From Aeromonas sp. FDAARGOS 1405 (GTDB taxonomy: Bacteria; Pseudomonadota; Gammaproteobacteria; Enterobacterales; Aeromonadaceae): DNA of 64,000 bases. The notes beneath the pieces are model-generated. The model worked only from the letters and a program-made list of their open reading frames with translations. It searched no databases and was not told where the DNA came from. Within the stretch, counting starts at the first letter, position 1. Every line of letters starts with the position of its first letter. Positions 1 through 8,807 of this stretch are shown one piece after another. The stretch lies in contig NZ_CP077311.1 of NCBI RefSeq assembly GCF_019048265.1, forward strand, positions 718,001 to 782,000, written 5' to 3'. Both the position numbers and the translations under genes were made by a program.

Positions 1-2
1 TG

Positions 3-929
3 ATCGCCCGTATCATCACTGCCGATCTGGTCACCACCGCGGTCGGCCCCAACATTCTGGACAAGATTGCCAGTACCCTGGCCAAGGGGCTGCAGGCCCG
101 CTTCGATGCCGGCAACCTGACACCGCTGAACGTCATCGCCTGTGAAAACATGGTGCGCGGTACCAGCCACCTCAAGCGGGAGGTACTCAAGTACCTGCCG
201 GTCGCGTATCATGCCACGCTCGAATCCTGTATCGGCTTCGTCGACTCGGCGGTGGATCGCATCGTACCGCCCGCCGCGGCTGCCAACGATGATCCGCTGG
301 AAGTGACGGTCGAGAGCTTCAGCGAGTGGATCGTCGACCAGACCCAGTTCAAGGGGGAGCTGCCACAGGTGGCGGGCATGGAGCCCACCGACAACCTGAT
401 GGCCTTCGTCGAGCGCAAGCTGTTCACCCTCAACACCGGCCACATCGTCACCGCCTACCTCGGCAAGCTGCGGGGCTACCACACAGTGCGCGAGGCGATC
501 GAAGATCCGGTGATCCGCAGCAAGGTACGCCGCGCCATGGAGGAGAGCGGTGCCGTGCTGGTGAAACGCTACGGCTTCGACCCGCGTCTGCACGCCGCCT
601 ACATCGAGAAGATCCTGGCCCGCTTCGCCAACCCCTATCTGGTGGACGAGATTGACCGGGTCGGTCGTCAGCCACTGCGCAAGCTGGCGGCGGGGGATCG
701 ACTGGTGAAGCCGCTGCTGGGCACCCTGGAGTACGGCCTGCCGAGCGATCAGTTGCAGGAAGGGATCGCCGCGGCGCTCCACTATCGCAATGCCGATGAC
801 CCGCAGGCAGTGGAGTTGCAAGCCCTGCTGGCGGAGCTTGGCCCGGCCAAAGCGCTGGCCCGCGTTACCGGACTGGATGAAGAGAGCGAGGTGGTTCGCG
901 CCATCGTCGCCCGTTACGAAACCCTGTAA
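3..929 (+). CDS. mtlD: Mannitol-1-phosphate 5-dehydrogenase, C-terminal part (5' end outside window)
   Basis: Interconverts mannitol 1-phosphate and fructose 6-phosphate with NAD in the cytoplasm, the step after PTS uptake of mannitol. The frame is open from base 3 to the TAA at 927-929, giving 308 visible residues. The enterobacterial enzyme has about 382, so roughly 75 N-terminal residues carrying the Rossmann nucleotide-binding start are missing. The visible part begins within the family-typical stretch [14 protein letters not shown] and continues through [16 protein letters not shown], the region around the substrate pocket in polyol dehydrogenases. An internal ATG at 150 is not the real start because homology continues upstream of it. 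The next gene on the same strand is mtlR, matching the common mtlA-mtlD-mtlR order. The identification rests on recognised family sequence and context. Confidence 0.95.
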   Translation: MARIITADLVTTAVGPNILDKIASTLAKGLQARFDAGNLTPLNVIACENMVRGTSHLKREVLKYLPVAYHATLESCIGFVDSAVDRIVPPAAAANDDPLEVTVESFSEWIVDQTQFKGELPQVAGMEPTDNLMAFVERKLFTLNTGHIVTAYLGKLRGYHTVREAIEDPVIRSKVRRAMEESGAVLVKRYGFDPRLHAAYIEKILARFANPYLVDEIDRVGRQPLRKLAAGDRLVKPLLGTLEYGLPSDQLQEGIAAALHYRNADDPQAVELQALLAELGPAKALARVTGLDEESEVVRAIVARYETL

Positions 930-1016
930 TGACCCTGCTTGCGGCGCATTCAGCCACCACTGATAGCGCGCCAAGCGCTTGAATGGCAAGGGAATGTGCC
1001 CCATATGATAAAAACC

Positions 1017-1039
1017 GGGAGAGAGGCCCACTCTCTCCC
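1017..1039 (+). terminator. GC-rich hairpin between mtlD and mtlR
   Basis: Perfect inverted repeat of 9-bp arms (GGGAGAGAG / CTCTCTCCC) with a 5-nt loop, ending 23 bp before the mtlR start. No U-tract follows, so a simple rho-independent terminator is unlikely. It could protect the upstream message or lower mtlR expression relative to mtlD; this is inference. Confidence 0.4.
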
Positions 1040-1062
1040 TGTCAGCTGGACCCAATGCACCT

Positions 1063-1584
1063 ATGACCACACACCAGGAAGATGAAGTACTGGAACGACT
1101 GAATGAGCAGGATGGCCCCCGCGGCTTCTTTCTCGAAGCCGTGACCATCCTGGAAGAGGCGGTCGACTCCCTGATGCGACGCGCGTTCCGTCAGGAGGAG
1201 TATGCCGTCAAATACGCCATCGAACCCCTGCTCAACCAGAGCGGACCCCTCGGCCAGCTGGAGGTGCGCCTCAAGCTCATCTTCGCCCTCGGCCTCATCT
1301 CCCTCGAGCGCTATCAGGATATCGAAGCCTATATCAAGATCCGCGACTTTCTGGTGCGCGACCCCAAGGATTACCGCTTCAGCGACAAGCCGATCCGCGA
1401 TCTGCTCGACCGCCTGCACGGGGTCAATCAGGGCGGCATGATGAAGCTGGAGCCCCCCGCCAGCGAAGAGGATTGGGCCTTCTACCAGATGCAGCTCAAC
1501 CGGCTCGATCAGATGGTGCGCTCCGCACTGGTACTGGCGCTGGCCGACTGTGTCGGCGAGCTCCACAAGGAGAGCCCCATCTAA
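1063..1584 (+). CDS. mtlR: MtlR family mannitol operon repressor
   Basis: Negative regulator of mannitol utilisation. The 173-residue protein matches the MtlR family in length and in conserved stretches such as GPRGFFLEAVTILEEAVDSL near residues 19-39 and YQDIEAYIKIRDFLVRD near the middle. MtlR proteins are all-helical and lack a classical helix-turn-helix, so how they repress is not obvious from sequence. The gene lies 133 bp after mtlD on the same strand, as in enterobacteria and vibrios. The ATG at 1063 gives the expected length, but its ribosome-binding site is weak and a GC-rich hairpin lies just upstream, which suggests low translation. Confidence 0.93.
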   Translation: MTTHQEDEVLERLNEQDGPRGFFLEAVTILEEAVDSLMRRAFRQEEYAVKYAIEPLLNQSGPLGQLEVRLKLIFALGLISLERYQDIEAYIKIRDFLVRDPKDYRFSDKPIRDLLDRLHGVNQGGMMKLEPPASEEDWAFYQMQLNRLDQMVRSALVLALADCVGELHKESPI

Positions 1585-1774
1585 TCCAGCCCCAAGGCCA
1601 CCCCATCACCACGGTTGGCGTCTGGCTGGCGCCCTGCACACCACCGCCAGCCACCATGACGCCGACTGTCGCACATCTCCCCATCCCGGCCATGATGCAC
1701 GCTCCTTCAGGTGTCAATCTGACCAACTTAGCCACTACACTAGCTCCATACTCACTGCCTGAATCGAGGTCTGC

Positions 1775-3562
1775 ATGATTGCCCTCTCTCTGGCCGGGAT
1801 CGCCCTGGTCTCCGTGCTGGCCCAATGGCTTGCCTGGTCGCTGCGGGTACCCGCCATCCTGTTTCTGCTGCTCACCGGCCTGACTCTGGGCCCGGTCAGC
1901 GGCCTGCTCGACCCCGATGCCCTGCTCGGGGATCTGCTGTTTCCGCTGGTCTCCCTGTCGGTGGCCATCATCCTGTTCGAGGGGGCACTGACCCTCCATC
2001 TGGCCGAGCTCAAGGGGATCGGCAAGGTGGTGCGCAATCTCTGCTCCACCGGCATGCTGGTCAGTTTCGCCGTCATCGGCAGCGCCGGTTACTTCCTGCT
2101 GGGGCTGGACTGGCGGGTTGCCACCATGCTCGGCGCGGTACTGGTGGTAACGGGCCCGACGGTGATCGCCCCCATGCTCAACGTGATCCGCCCCACCCGG
2201 GAGGTGGACCGCATCCTGCGCTGGGAGGGGATCGTCATCGACCCCATCGGCGCCCTGTTTGCGGTGCTGGTGTTCGAGGCGGTGCGCCTCGGCAGTCAGG
2301 GGGATCTCATCAGCCATACCCTGCTGGCGCTGGGCAAGACAGTGCTGGTCGGTTCCCTGATCGGGGTGGCGGCGGGCTGGCTCACCACCCTGCTCATTCG
2401 CAAGGACTGGCTACCGGTCAGCCTGCACAAGTTCGGCGTGCTGGCGCTGGTGCTGGTCACCTTCAGCCTCTCCAACTGGCTGAGCCACGAGTCCGGCCTG
2501 CTGGCGGTGACCGTGTTCGGTATCTGGCTCGCCAATCAGGAGGGGCTGGACCTAGAGGAGGTGCTGGCGTTCAAGGAGGATCTCGCGGTCATCCTTATCT
2601 CCAGCCTGTTTATCCTGCTGGCGGCGCGCCTCGATCTGGCCCAGCTCTGGCAACTCGGCCCCATGGTGCTGGCGCTGCTCTGCGTGGTGCAATTCGTGGC
2701 GCGTCCGCTCTGTATTCTGGTCTCGACCTGGGGCTCGGATCTCTCCTGGCGGGCTCGCGCCCTGCTGAGCTGGATCGCCCCACGTGGCATAGTCGCGGCG
2801 GCGGTCAGCGCCTCGTTCGCTATCAGCCTGCATCAGGCCGAGATCCCCGATGCCGACAAGCTGGTGCCGCTGGTATTTGCGGTGATCATCTCCACCGTGG
2901 TGCTGCAGAGCCTCACCTCGGCGCCGCTGGCCAGCCTGCTCAAGATGCGCCAGAGCGCCCCCAACACCTGGCTCATCATAGGGGCCAACTCGGTGGCTAG
3001 GGCCATCGGCAAGGCGCTGGCGGATCAGGGGGTGCCGGTACAGCTCTGCGATCCCGCCTGGGAGTTCTGCAAACAGGCACGGATGAGCAACCTCCCCTGC
3101 TACTTCGGCAACCCCCAGTCGGAACATGCCGAGCTGCACCTGCCGCTCACCAGCATCAGTACCGTGCTGGCCCTCTCCCCCAACCGCCACAACAACGCCC
3201 TCGGGGTGCTGCACTTCGCCCACCTCTATGGCGAGGAGCAGGTCTACTCCCTGCGCTCCAGCGAGCAGCACGGCAAGGCGAACCGGGAGAGCGCCACCTT
3301 CCGCGCTCGCCAGAACCTGTTTGGGCCCGATATCAACTATGCCAGGCTGAGCGGCCTGCTGAGCCGGGGTGGCCAGATCAAGGCGACCCGCCTGAGCGAG
3401 GCGTTCGACTGGGCCCAGTATCAGACCGCCAATCCCGGCGCCATCCCGCTGTTCATCATGGATGGCAAGGGCAAGCCCCAGATCGTTACCGGCCCCGTCA
3501 CCCCGCAGGCGGGTGAGCTGCTGATCGCCCTGCAACCGCCCAGAGAACAGGGCGCCGAATGA
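1775..3562 (+). CDS. CPA1-type cation:proton antiporter with C-terminal nucleotide-binding region
   Basis: Inner-membrane monovalent cation/proton exchanger of the NhaP-like CPA1 group, probably Na+ or K+ against H+. The 595-residue protein has about twelve hydrophobic segments in residues 1-390. The core motif VIDPIGALFAVLVFEA lies around residues 157-172, where the ion-binding Asp of this family sits; GPTVIAPML and SWIAPRGIVAAAVS are further typical stretches. A soluble part after about residue 400 begins NTWLIIGANSVARAIG, which resembles a TrkA-N/Rossmann nucleotide-binding domain and suggests gating by a dinucleotide. The ATG at 1775 follows a GAGGT site. The stop overlaps the DnaJ-related gene by 4 bp (ATGA), so the two are probably translationally coupled. 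The transported ion cannot be decided from sequence. Confidence 0.88.
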   Translation: MIALSLAGIALVSVLAQWLAWSLRVPAILFLLLTGLTLGPVSGLLDPDALLGDLLFPLVSLSVAIILFEGALTLHLAELKGIGKVVRNLCSTGMLVSFAVIGSAGYFLLGLDWRVATMLGAVLVVTGPTVIAPMLNVIRPTREVDRILRWEGIVIDPIGALFAVLVFEAVRLGSQGDLISHTLLALGKTVLVGSLIGVAAGWLTTLLIRKDWLPVSLHKFGVLALVLVTFSLSNWLSHESGLLAVTVFGIWLANQEGLDLEEVLAFKEDLAVILISSLFILLAARLDLAQLWQLGPMVLALLCVVQFVARPLCILVSTWGSDLSWRARALLSWIAPRGIVAAAVSASFAISLHQAEIPDADKLVPLVFAVIISTVVLQSLTSAPLASLLKMRQSAPNTWLIIGANSVARAIGKALADQGVPVQLCDPAWEFCKQARMSNLPCYFGNPQSEHAELHLPLTSISTVLALSPNRHNNALGVLHFAHLYGEEQVYSLRSSEQHGKANRESATFRARQNLFGPDINYARLSGLLSRGGQIKATRLSEAFDWAQYQTANPGAIPLFIMDGKGKPQIVTGPVTPQAGELLIALQPPREQGAE

Positions 3563-4131
3563 GCGAAGCCAACAATAATCCGCTGATCGCCCCTCTGCTG
3601 GTGCTATTGCAACAGGCGGCGGGCAGCTACAAGGTGCACGAGCTAATGGCCTCCCTGCGCCAGCAGGGGGCAATTCCGGTACTGGCTGACGATGAGCAAC
3701 TACAGCTGTTTCGGGTCAACTTCCTGATCATGAACGCCCTCTACCAGTTGCAGGCCGAGCTCTGGCAAGAGGGATGGTGGCTAGTGATCAGCACCCTGGA
3801 TATCCGGCTCGAACCGCTGGCCGGGAACCAGGAGGTCAACCACGGCTTTGCCCTTAGCGAAAATCTGCGCGGCTACTATCTCGACTGGCAGGTGTTCTGG
3901 CAGACCGATCGTGCCGAAGTAGAGGCCCTGCTCAACCGCTTCTGGCACGCTTATGACGGTGAGGGGCACAAAGCCGAGGCGCTGGCCCTGTTCGAGTTGA
4001 ATGAAGGGGCGAGTCAGGAGGCGATCCGCCGCCGCTGGCGGGAGCTGGCATTGCAGCACCATCCGGATCGAGGTGGTAATGCCGAGACCTTTATCCGTAT
4101 CCGCTGGGCCTGGGAGGTCCTGCGGGGATGA
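3559..4131 (+). CDS. DnaJ-related protein with C-terminal J domain
   Basis: Likely Hsp70 co-chaperone or regulator. The 190-residue protein has an N-terminal region of the DNAJ_related type (about residues 1-120) and a C-terminal J domain (about 135-190). The HPD tripeptide that stimulates Hsp70 ATPase is visible in LALQHHPDRGGN. The J domain being C-terminal, unlike DnaJ itself, is typical of this group in gammaproteobacteria. The start codon overlaps the antiporter stop by 4 bp, so the genes form an operon. The partner chaperone is not deducible here; a role in antiporter or membrane-protein quality control is only suggested by the coupling. Confidence 0.85.
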   Translation: MSEANNNPLIAPLLVLLQQAAGSYKVHELMASLRQQGAIPVLADDEQLQLFRVNFLIMNALYQLQAELWQEGWWLVISTLDIRLEPLAGNQEVNHGFALSENLRGYYLDWQVFWQTDRAEVEALLNRFWHAYDGEGHKAEALALFELNEGASQEAIRRRWRELALQHHPDRGGNAETFIRIRWAWEVLRG

Positions 4132-4197
4132 TCCGGTTGCCGTCCGCACAAAGAGAGGCATAGACTGGAGCTGAATCCCCCTTCACAGGAGAGCATC

Positions 4198-4446
4198 ATG
4201 ACAGTCAGTGAACTTCGCAAGCTCTATCAACAACAGATCCTGCAAGAGGCCGAAATACTCCACGACGTGGCCATCCCCGGCTGGCTCATCGAATTCAGAG
4301 GCAAGGATGGCGCTCTCTACGAGCTGACCGACACCCTCGGCTGCCCGGTCAGTTTCGATACGGTCGAGCAGGCCCGCGATCATGTGCATCTGGTAGCTGA
4401 CTGCCCGATGCAGGTAGAACACCTCTATCGCTTCTTCGAACGTTAA
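4198..4446 (+). CDS. Small conserved-type hypothetical protein (82 aa)
   Basis: I do not recognise this gene. It is preceded by a good AGGAG site 7-8 bases before the ATG and has normal codon use, so it is probably real. The protein is acidic, without a signal peptide or membrane segment. A central stretch (WLIEFRGKDGALYELTDTLG) is predicted beta-rich, followed by a helical tail ending YRFFER. It lies 66 bp after the DnaJ-related gene on the same strand and is followed by a large hairpin in the convergent gap. Confidence 0.7.
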   Translation: MTVSELRKLYQQQILQEAEILHDVAIPGWLIEFRGKDGALYELTDTLGCPVSFDTVEQARDHVHLVADCPMQVEHLYRFFER

Positions 4447-4479
4447 CTCAAACCGTCACATCTCACCCCTAGCCCCGGT

Positions 4480-4526
4480 GAGGCTTGTACCAGGCACATA
4501 GTCAGCACGTGCCTGCCACAGGCCTC
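4480..4526. terminator. Large imperfect hairpin in convergent gap
   Basis: Arms of about 18 bp (4480-4497 and 4509-4526; both contain the CAGGCAC / GTGCCTG core and GAGGC / GCCTC ends) with about three mismatches and an 11-nt loop. It lies between a plus-strand gene ending at 4446 and the minus-strand dmeF ending at 4607. A bidirectional transcription barrier is the simplest reading; no long U-tract is present. Confidence 0.4.
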
Positions 4527-4606
4527 CCCAGAAAAAACTGCTTCGATTTACTCGTGTTGCAGAGTACAAGTTGCACGCTATCTGGCATAGACAGCCATAA
4601 ATCTGG

Positions 4607-5584
4607 CTATGGAGTGGCTATCTCTATGGTCACATGGACCAGCTCTTCATGTATCGCCAACCGCGCGCGGATCTCGCTGGCGGAGACAGGCGCAGTCATC
4701 AGCAGGGAGAGCACGCAGGCATACTGCTGCTGGCCCACCCGCCAGACGTGCAGATCGCGGATCTCGGCATCCGGCAGGTCGGCAATCACCTCACGGATCT
4801 CACCCACCAACGGGGTATCCATCTCGGCATCCAGCAGCACCCGACCGGAGTCGCGCAGCAGACCCCAGGCCCACACCGCCACCAGTACGGCCCCCACTAT
4901 GCCCATCAGGGGATCCAGCCAGTCGGCCCCCCACAGCATGCCCCCCACCAGTGCCAGGATCGCCAGCACGGAAGTGGCCGCATCCGCCAGCACGTGGATA
5001 TAGGCGGCACGCAGGTTGAGATCCTGATGGCCGTGGTGATCGTCATGGTCATGATGATCGTGGTCGTGATGCCCATGATGGTGGTCATGCCCATGATGGT
5101 GGTCATGCCCATGGCCGTGGTGATGATGGCCGTGATCATCCTTGAGCAGCCAGGCACAGGCCAGATTCACCAGCAGCCCCACCAGCGCGATGGCGATCGC
5201 CTGTTGATAGTGGATCGGGCTGGGATCGAGCAGCCTGAACACCGACTCGAACAGCATCAGCCCGGCCACCCCCACCAGCAGGAGAGCGCTGGTGAAGCCA
5301 CCCAGCACCTCGATCTTCCAAGTGCCGAAGCTGAATCTGTGGTCGCGGGCAAAGTGGCGGGCGGCGCGGTAGGCCAGCACCGAGAGGCCGAGCGCCAGCG
5401 CGTGGGAACTCATGTGCCAGCCATCGGCCAGCAGCGCCATGGAGTTGTAGAACCAGCCGCCGCCGATCTCCGCCACCATCATGATGACAGTCAGCAGCAC
5501 GGCCCAGCGAGTCTTCTGTTCGGCCAGCGGATTCCCTTCGTGGACGACGGGTTGGTGGCAGTGGGATGAGGCAAGGGATGACAT
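4607..5584 (-). CDS. dmeF: Cation diffusion facilitator, DmeF-like Co/Ni efflux protein
   Basis: Inner-membrane divalent metal/proton antiporter of the CDF family. The 325-residue protein has six predicted membrane helices. The metal-site signatures are ALLADGWHMSSHALALG in helix 2 and HVLADAATSVLAI in helix 5, giving the HxxxD-type pair of DmeF-type proteins. A very His/Asp-rich cytoplasmic loop of about 40 residues (around 165-205) lies between helices 4 and 5 and probably binds or delivers metal. The chosen ATG at 5584 has an AGGAG site 8 bases upstream; a longer frame from 5695 would run through the operator and is rejected. The gene is divergent from an RcnR-like nickel/cobalt sensor, which points to Co/Ni rather than Zn as the substrate. 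Confidence 0.88.
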   Translation of the reverse strand: MSSLASSHCHQPVVHEGNPLAEQKTRWAVLLTVIMMVAEIGGGWFYNSMALLADGWHMSSHALALGLSVLAYRAARHFARDHRFSFGTWKIEVLGGFTSALLLVGVAGLMLFESVFRLLDPSPIHYQQAIAIALVGLLVNLACAWLLKDDHGHHHHGHGHDHHHGHDHHHGHHDHDHHDHDDHHGHQDLNLRAAYIHVLADAATSVLAILALVGGMLWGADWLDPLMGIVGAVLVAVWAWGLLRDSGRVLLDAEMDTPLVGEIREVIADLPDAEIRDLHVWRVGQQQYACVLSLLMTAPVSASEIRARLAIHEELVHVTIEIATP

Positions 5585-5614
5585 GGATTTCTCCTGAGGA
5601 CGACAATGCAATAT

Positions 5615-5632
5615 ACTATACCCCAGTATAGT
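5615..5632. promoter_or_regulatory. CsoR/RcnR-family operator between dmeF and its regulator
   Basis: Perfect inverted repeat ACTATAC-CCCA-GTATAGT (7-bp arms, 4-nt spacer). Read on the minus strand it contains CTATACTGGGGTATAG, an A/T palindrome around a G-tract, as seen in operators of RcnR, FrmR and InrS type repressors. It lies 31 bp upstream of dmeF and 24 bp upstream of the repressor gene, so it can control both. Confidence 0.8.
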
Positions 5633-5655
5633 TTTATTGATCGAGAGGATCCTGC

Positions 5656-5931
5656 ATGTCACACACCATTCACGGTAAAAAGAAGCTGCTGGCACGGGTA
5701 CGTCGCATCAAGGGGCAGGCGGGCGCGCTGGAGCACGCACTTGAGCAGGAGAGCGACTGCGCCGCCATTTTGCAGCAGATCGCGGCCATTCGTGGTGCCG
5801 TCAACGGCCTGATGCTGGAGGTGCTGGAAGGGCACATGCGTGAGCACCTGGGCGCCGAAGAGGGGACCCCGGCCGAGCGGCTGGAAGATCTGGATCAAGT
5901 AGTGCGGGTATTGCGATCCTATCTGAAGTAA
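5656..5931 (+). CDS. RcnR-like nickel/cobalt-sensing repressor (DmeR type)
   Basis: Metal-responsive transcriptional repressor of the CsoR/RcnR (DUF156) family, 91 residues, all-helical and tetrameric in the family. The metal ligands of RcnR are all in place: His3, Cys35, His60 and His64. His64 separates it from the formaldehyde sensor FrmR, which has Glu there. RNA-polymerase blocking is expected through the conserved basic N-terminal helix (KKKLLARVRRIKGQ). An AGAGGA site precedes the ATG. The gene is divergent from a DmeF-like exporter and shares a palindromic operator with it, matching the DmeR-DmeF nickel/cobalt resistance arrangement known from rhizobia. The metal assignment is inferred from ligands and neighbour. 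Confidence 0.88.
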   Translation: MSHTIHGKKKLLARVRRIKGQAGALEHALEQESDCAAILQQIAAIRGAVNGLMLEVLEGHMREHLGAEEGTPAERLEDLDQVVRVLRSYLK

Positions 5932-6101
5932 GACCGGTGAACGAGGCTGAGGGCAACCCCGCATCATCCCGTTTACGGCTGTGCGGCGTCTGCCCGCCAG
6001 CCCCCGTCCCTTTCGGGCTTGAGCCACCGCCAGCTTTGCGCCATGATGTCCAGCCCGGCTGACCGCCGGTTTTACTGGACAGTCAATTTCAAGGACCCCC
6101 C

Positions 6102-7298
6102 ATGTTTGAACACGTCGATGCTTATGCTGGCGACCCCATCCTGACCCTGGTCGAGACCTTCCACAAAGACACCCGCGAACAGAAGGTGAACCTGGGGATC
6201 GGCCTCTATTACGACGAGCAGGGCCACATTCCGCTGCTGCCGTCGGTGCAGCAGGCCGAAGCCCAGCGCGCTGCCGCCCCGGCGCCGCGTCCCTACCAGC
6301 CGATGGAGGGTGCCGCCAACTACCGCACTGCGGTGCAGCACCTGCTGTTTGGTGCCGACCATGAAGCGGTCAAGGCGGGACGTATCGCCACCATCCAGAC
6401 CATCGGCGGCTCCGGCGCCCTGAAGATCGGCGCCGATCTGCTCAAGCGCTACTTCCCGACCTCCGAGGTGTGGGTCAGCAATCCCACCTGGGACAACCAC
6501 AAGGCGATGTTCGAGGGGGCCGGCATCAAGGTGCATGACTACCCCTACTACGATGCGGCCACTGGCGGCGTACAGTTCGATGCCATGATCGACTGCCTGC
6601 GCAGCCTGCCAGCCAAGAGCATCGTGCTGCTGCACCCCTGCTGCCACAACCCGACCGGGGTGGATCTCTCCCGTGCCCAGTGGGATCGGGTGATCGCACT
6701 TGTGGTCGAGAAGAACCTGATCCCCTTTATGGACATCGCCTATCAGGGCTTCGGTGACGGGCTGGAAGAGGATGCCTATGCCATTCGCGCCATGGTGGCC
6801 GCCGGCGTCAGCTTCTTCGTCAGCAACTCGTTTTCCAAGAACCTCTCTTTCTACGGCGAGCGGTGCGGCGGCCTGTCGGTCATCTGCCAGGATGCCGAAG
6901 AAGCCAGCCGCGTACTGGGCCAGATGAAGGCCACCGTGCGCCGCAACTACTCCAGCCCTCCCACTCACGGTGGCCAGATCACCGCGGCTGTGATGAGCCA
7001 ACCCGAGCTGCACGCCATGTGGGTCGATGAAGTGACCGAGATGCGCACCCGCATCAAGGCCATGCGCCAGAAGCTGTTCGAGGTGCTGAGCGCCAAGGTG
7101 CCGGGCCGCGATTTCAGCTACTTCATCAACCAGCGCGGCATGTTCAGCTACACCGGCTTCACGCCGGAGCAGGTTGACAGACTGCGCGAAGAGTTCGCCG
7201 TCTATCTGGTGCGCTCCGGCCGCATGTGCGTGGCGGGCCTCAACAGCCGCAACGTCGACTACGTGGCCGACGCCATGGCGGCTGTGCTCAAGGGCTAA
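6102..7298 (+). CDS. tyrB: Aromatic-amino-acid aminotransferase
   Basis: PLP-dependent class I aminotransferase making tyrosine and phenylalanine (and aspartate) with glutamate/2-oxoglutarate. The 398-residue protein begins [14 protein letters not shown], as TyrB and AspC do. The PLP lysine is Lys246 in [16 protein letters not shown], and the substrate-carboxylate arginine lies near the C-terminus. The stretch [11 protein letters not shown] is typical of the aspartate/aromatic aminotransferase fold. An AAGGA site precedes the ATG. It is monocistronic: a strong terminator follows within 10 bp. I found no convincing TyrR box upstream. AspC is the alternative name; TyrB is favoured by overall resemblance. 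Confidence 0.88.
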   Translation: MFEHVDAYAGDPILTLVETFHKDTREQKVNLGIGLYYDEQGHIPLLPSVQQAEAQRAAAPAPRPYQPMEGAANYRTAVQHLLFGADHEAVKAGRIATIQTIGGSGALKIGADLLKRYFPTSEVWVSNPTWDNHKAMFEGAGIKVHDYPYYDAATGGVQFDAMIDCLRSLPAKSIVLLHPCCHNPTGVDLSRAQWDRVIALVVEKNLIPFMDIAYQGFGDGLEEDAYAIRAMVAAGVSFFVSNSFSKNLSFYGERCGGLSVICQDAEEASRVLGQMKATVRRNYSSPPTHGGQITAAVMSQPELHAMWVDEVTEMRTRIKAMRQKLFEVLSAKVPGRDFSYFINQRGMFSYTGFTPEQVDRLREEFAVYLVRSGRMCVAGLNSRNVDYVADAMAAVLKG

Positions 7299-7305
7299 TC
7301 CGCAC

Positions 7306-7331
7306 AAGCCCCGCTTCGGCGGGGCTTTTTT
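7306..7331 (+). terminator. Rho-independent terminator of tyrB
   Basis: Nine-bp stem AAGCCCCGC / GCGGGGCTT with a TTCG tetraloop followed by a run of T. It starts 8 bp after the tyrB stop. Confidence 0.93.
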
Positions 7332-7364
7332 GTCTTGTCTCTTCCCTTCGCTTGTGGAGTACTT

Positions 7365-8297
7365 ATGGATCTGATCGCTCTCTCTCGGCTGGGAGGTCGC
7401 CATCTGGTCACCCTGCATCTGCTGCTAGACAACCAGAGCGTCACCCGCACCGCCGAGCGGCTCTGCACCACGCCTTCTACCGTCAGCAAGACCCTCAACC
7501 AGCTGCGGGATCTGCTGGGGGATCAACTGCTCTATCGCCAGGGCAACCAGCTGCTGCTCACCCCCATGGCCGAGCGACTGGCTCCCACCCTGCATCGGCT
7601 GCTGGGGGAGCTGAACGGCCTCACCCGCCAGAACGCCTTCAACCCCCAGCAGTGGCAGGGCAGCTTGCGGCTCGGATTGCGCGAGAGTGTGATGACCTGG
7701 CCGGTGGGCCCCATTCTGGGTCAGCTGATGCAGGAGGTGCCGGGTATGGTGCCGGAGATCTGGAACAAGGATGAGCAGGGGCTGGAGGCGCTGGCAGCGG
7801 GCAAACTCGACTTTGTCATCCTGCCCCATGACCAGAGCCAGCCGTTACCGCGCCAGCCCGGGCTGGTGTGGGAGACCCTGCGGGAAGAAAAACTGGTCTG
7901 CCTGTTACGCAAAGATCATCCGGCGCTCGCCAAGCCCTGGGATCTCGATGCCTATCTGAGCTGGCGCCATATCGCCATCCGGGATCAGGAGCTGGCCAAC
8001 CCCTTCTTCGAGCAGAGTCTGGCCCAGCAACAGGTGCGTCGCCAGATTGGCGCCACCCTGCCCGATTTTGCCAGCGCGGCGGCCCTGCTACCCCAGACCG
8101 ATCTGATCCTCACCGCCATCGGTGGATGGGCGGCCTGCATGGCCAGTCAGCCGGATCTGGTGATGCGCCCGGCACCGTTCGATTACGGCAAGGTGAGTCA
8201 CAGTCTGGTCTGGTATGGCCCGGCCGGTGATGGTTCGGCCCGCCACTGGTTCCGCCAGCGGATCCTGCAACTGGGTCGCGAGCTGGTCGAGCCCTGA
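7365..8297 (+). CDS. LysR family transcriptional regulator
   Basis: DNA-binding regulator of 310 residues. A winged helix-turn-helix occupies about residues 15-75 (SVTRTAERLCTTPSTVSKTLNQLRD), followed by a LysR substrate-binding domain (about 95-300). The ATG at 7365 has a GTGGAG site 7 bases upstream; an upstream ATG at 7335 would start inside the tyrB terminator region and is less likely. The target is unknown. It is separated from tyrB by a terminator and from the next gene by a long palindrome, so it is probably transcribed alone. Confidence 0.85.
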   Translation: MDLIALSRLGGRHLVTLHLLLDNQSVTRTAERLCTTPSTVSKTLNQLRDLLGDQLLYRQGNQLLLTPMAERLAPTLHRLLGELNGLTRQNAFNPQQWQGSLRLGLRESVMTWPVGPILGQLMQEVPGMVPEIWNKDEQGLEALAAGKLDFVILPHDQSQPLPRQPGLVWETLREEKLVCLLRKDHPALAKPWDLDAYLSWRHIAIRDQELANPFFEQSLAQQQVRRQIGATLPDFASAAALLPQTDLILTAIGGWAACMASQPDLVMRPAPFDYGKVSHSLVWYGPAGDGSARHWFRQRILQLGRELVEP

Positions 8298-8318
8298 GCC
8301 AGGTGACAGCGAGAAGAG

Positions 8319-8348
8319 ATGGATGTTTCGCCACGGCGAAACATCCAT
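8319..8348. repeat. Perfect 30-bp palindrome in convergent gap
   Basis: Fourteen-bp perfect arms (ATGGATGTTTCGCC and its complement) separated by only AC. It lies 22 bp after the LysR stop and 12 bp before the DUF1820 stop, between convergent genes. It probably ends transcription in both directions, but there is no U-tract on either side. Confidence 0.7.
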
Positions 8349-8360
8349 GGCAATGAGGGA

Positions 8361-8684
8361 TCAGGGACGTTTGGTATAAATGGGGCTGGGGAAAGAGGCG
8401 ACATTGCTACCCAGATCAGTAATGCGGGCAGCCCCCTGCTTTTTCACCTGATCGATGCGCAACACCTGATGCATGGGTATAAGGGTGTGATGCACATCGG
8501 CAAATTCGCTCTTGAGCTTTTCATGGCTGGGATCGACGATAAGCGCCGTGTGATTGTCCCAGACAAAATCGGCGATCTCGATAAATCCAAACAGTTGGCC
8601 CTGATTCACCTCGCGCACATAAACCTCATAGCGCTCGTTGTGGCAAATAAACTGAACCCGATATAACGCCTTGCTTTCACTCAT
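8361..8684 (-). CDS. DUF1820 family protein
   Basis: Protein of unknown function, 107 residues, recognised as the DUF1820 family of gamma- and betaproteobacteria. Family-typical stretches are YEVYVREVNQGQLFGFIEI near residues 19-37, and VDPSHEKLKSEF and PMHQVLRIDQVKKQG in the second half. The protein is soluble, predicted beta-rich, without a signal peptide. The ATG at 8684 gives the usual family length; its ribosome-binding site is weak. It appears to be a single-gene unit convergent with the LysR gene. Confidence 0.82.
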   Translation of the reverse strand: MSESKALYRVQFICHNERYEVYVREVNQGQLFGFIEIADFVWDNHTALIVDPSHEKLKSEFADVHHTLIPMHQVLRIDQVKKQGAARITDLGSNVASFPSPIYTKRP

Positions 8685-8807
8685 GATTTATCTGTCGTGG
8701 AGGGTGGACGGATGGGCAATATCATAACGAGCCACAAGGTCCCCTCCAATAGACAGAAGTCACAGTTGTTTGCTTTTACTGCACAACCAGGGAATCGATT
8801 CGCCCCT

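Noticed and set aside
4634..5569. Plus-strand frame of 311 codons opposite dmeF, with Met/Val-rich repeats
   Set aside because: The repeats are the complement of the His-rich loop of dmeF; the minus-strand product is a clear CDF protein.
5932..6101. TyrR box or leader attenuator before tyrB
   Set aside because: No TGTAAA-N6-TTTACA-like sequence and no terminator followed by T-run in this gap.
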